A stretch of DNA of 32,673 nt from Deltaproteobacteria bacterium (GTDB lineage Bacteria; Desulfobacterota; Deferrisomatia; Deferrisomatales; JACRMM01): positions 1 through 32,673 of the forward strand of contig JACRMM010000039.1 in NCBI GenBank assembly GCA_016214985.1, in the 5' to 3' direction. Position numbers and translations under genes: made by a program. The notes under the pieces are model-generated. The model did not search any database. It had not been told where the DNA came from and saw only the letters and a list, made by a program, of their open reading frames with translations. Numbering within the stretch: the stretch's first letter is position 1; each line of letters starts with the position of its first letter. Positions 32,020-32,673 of the stretch are shown here, piece after piece.

Positions 32020-32673
32020 GTGTTCCCCACGGGCGTGGGGATGGACCGAGGTTCAAACACCGCTCCCTGCTCGCCCTGACGTGTTCCCCACGGGCGTGGG
32101 GATGGACCGTTGGTGGACGAGAAGCGCAACGCTCACATTAAGTGTTCCCCACGGGCGTGGGGATGGACCGATCCTGGAGGAGCGGCGGAAACTCTCTCCT
32201 GAGTGTTCCCCACGGGCGTGGGGATGGACCGGCGAGCGAACTCTTTGGCCCAGTCTTTCTGTTGTGTTCCCCACGGGCGTGGGGATGGACCGGACTGGAT
32301 CCAATGAGAGGAGAGGAGAAGAGAGTGTTCCCCACGGGCGTGGGGATGGACCGGCGCTCCTGAAGACGAAGAAGGGACTCACGATGTGTTCCCCACGGGC
32401 GTGGGGATGGACCGTTCAGCGACCGCCTCTGCGCCTTGCTGAGGACGTGTTCCCCACGGGCGTGGGGATGGACCGCGGGCGGAGGAGCGGGTGAAACTAG
32501 TGCGCTCGTGTTCCCCACGGGCGTGGGGATGGACCGTCCCGGATCTGCCTGATCTTCTCCCACTGGGCGTGTTACCCACGGGCGTGGGGATGGACCGCTG
32601 GCGAAGGGAACCCCTCCCCCCGAGCAACCGTGTTCCCCACGGGCGTGGGGATGGACCGCCCTCGAGATGTTAA
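32020..32673 (+). CRISPR. Type I-E CRISPR array, at least 11 repeats, continues past the window
   Basis: Repeats of 29 bases start at 32020, 32081, 32142, 32203, 32264, 32325, 32386, 32447, 32508, 32569 and 32630, an exact 61-base period giving ten complete 32-base spacers; an eleventh spacer is cut by the window end. The repeat begins GTGTTCCCCACG, continues GGCGTGGGG and ends ATGGACCG, the type I-E pattern. CCCCACG/CGTGGGG form the stem; Cas6e cutting at its 3' base would leave the 8-base handle AUGGACCG. Repeat 10 has one change (GTGTTA instead of GTGTTC); the others are identical. The cas2-proximal side is taken as the leader side. Open frames across the array are artefacts of the repeat period. 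Confidence 0.98.

Noticed and set aside
32015..32494. Open frames of 73 to 159 codons through the CRISPR array on both strands
   Set aside because: They consist of translated repeats ([25 protein letters not shown]). The array period and spacer lengths explain them fully.

Overview
The window is very GC-rich with tightly packed operons. The gene families suggest an anaerobic, ferredoxin-rich bacterium of the former Deltaproteobacteria (Desulfobacterota / Desulfuromonadota type). The signs are a sigma54 activator with a Cache sensor kinase, a ferredoxin-nitroreductase fusion, a Cys-rich iron-sulfur protein, and a benzoate-CoA-ligase-type enzyme. No species can be named from this sequence alone.

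Bases 1-20000 look like ordinary chromosome. A minus-strand NtrB/NtrC-like pair (239-3438) diverges from a ferredoxin-nitroreductase (3666-4514). After a spacer with a 100-base inverted repeat and a CpxR-like box comes a five-gene operon: OmpR-type regulator, CusS/CpxA-like kinase, MacA-like adaptor, MacB ABC transporter and TolC-like lipoprotein (4855-11797). This is a self-regulated tripartite export system. Next come a Cys-rich 4Fe-4S protein, a tandem-Cache/PAS NarX-like kinase with a LuxR-type regulator (13068-16026), an aryl-CoA ligase with a polytopic membrane protein (16338-19228), and an Ala/Thr-rich lipoprotein with an OB-fold-like end, its own promoter and a terminator.

Bases 20237-32673 are a type I-E CRISPR-Cas island. 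The order is WYL regulator, small Trp-rich protein, DEDDh (DnaQ-like) exonuclease, cas3, cas8e, cas11e (cse2), cas7e, cas5e, cas6e, a leftover 3' end of a second cas6e, a DUF1016/YhcG PDDEXK nuclease, cas1e, cas2e, leader, and an array of at least 11 repeats of 29 bases with 32-base spacers that runs off the window end.

The island is the most interesting part. Two nucleases outside the standard I-E set are wired into the operon by translational coupling: the exonuclease overlaps cas3 by four bases, and the DUF1016 gene ends two bases before cas1, whose ribosome binding site it contains. Type I-E lacks Cas4, and some I-E systems fuse a DnaQ domain to Cas2, so both are reasonable candidates for prespacer processing or defence accessories. 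The cas6e remnant marks a recombination junction between the interference genes and the nuclease-adaptation-array block, so the island looks chimeric.
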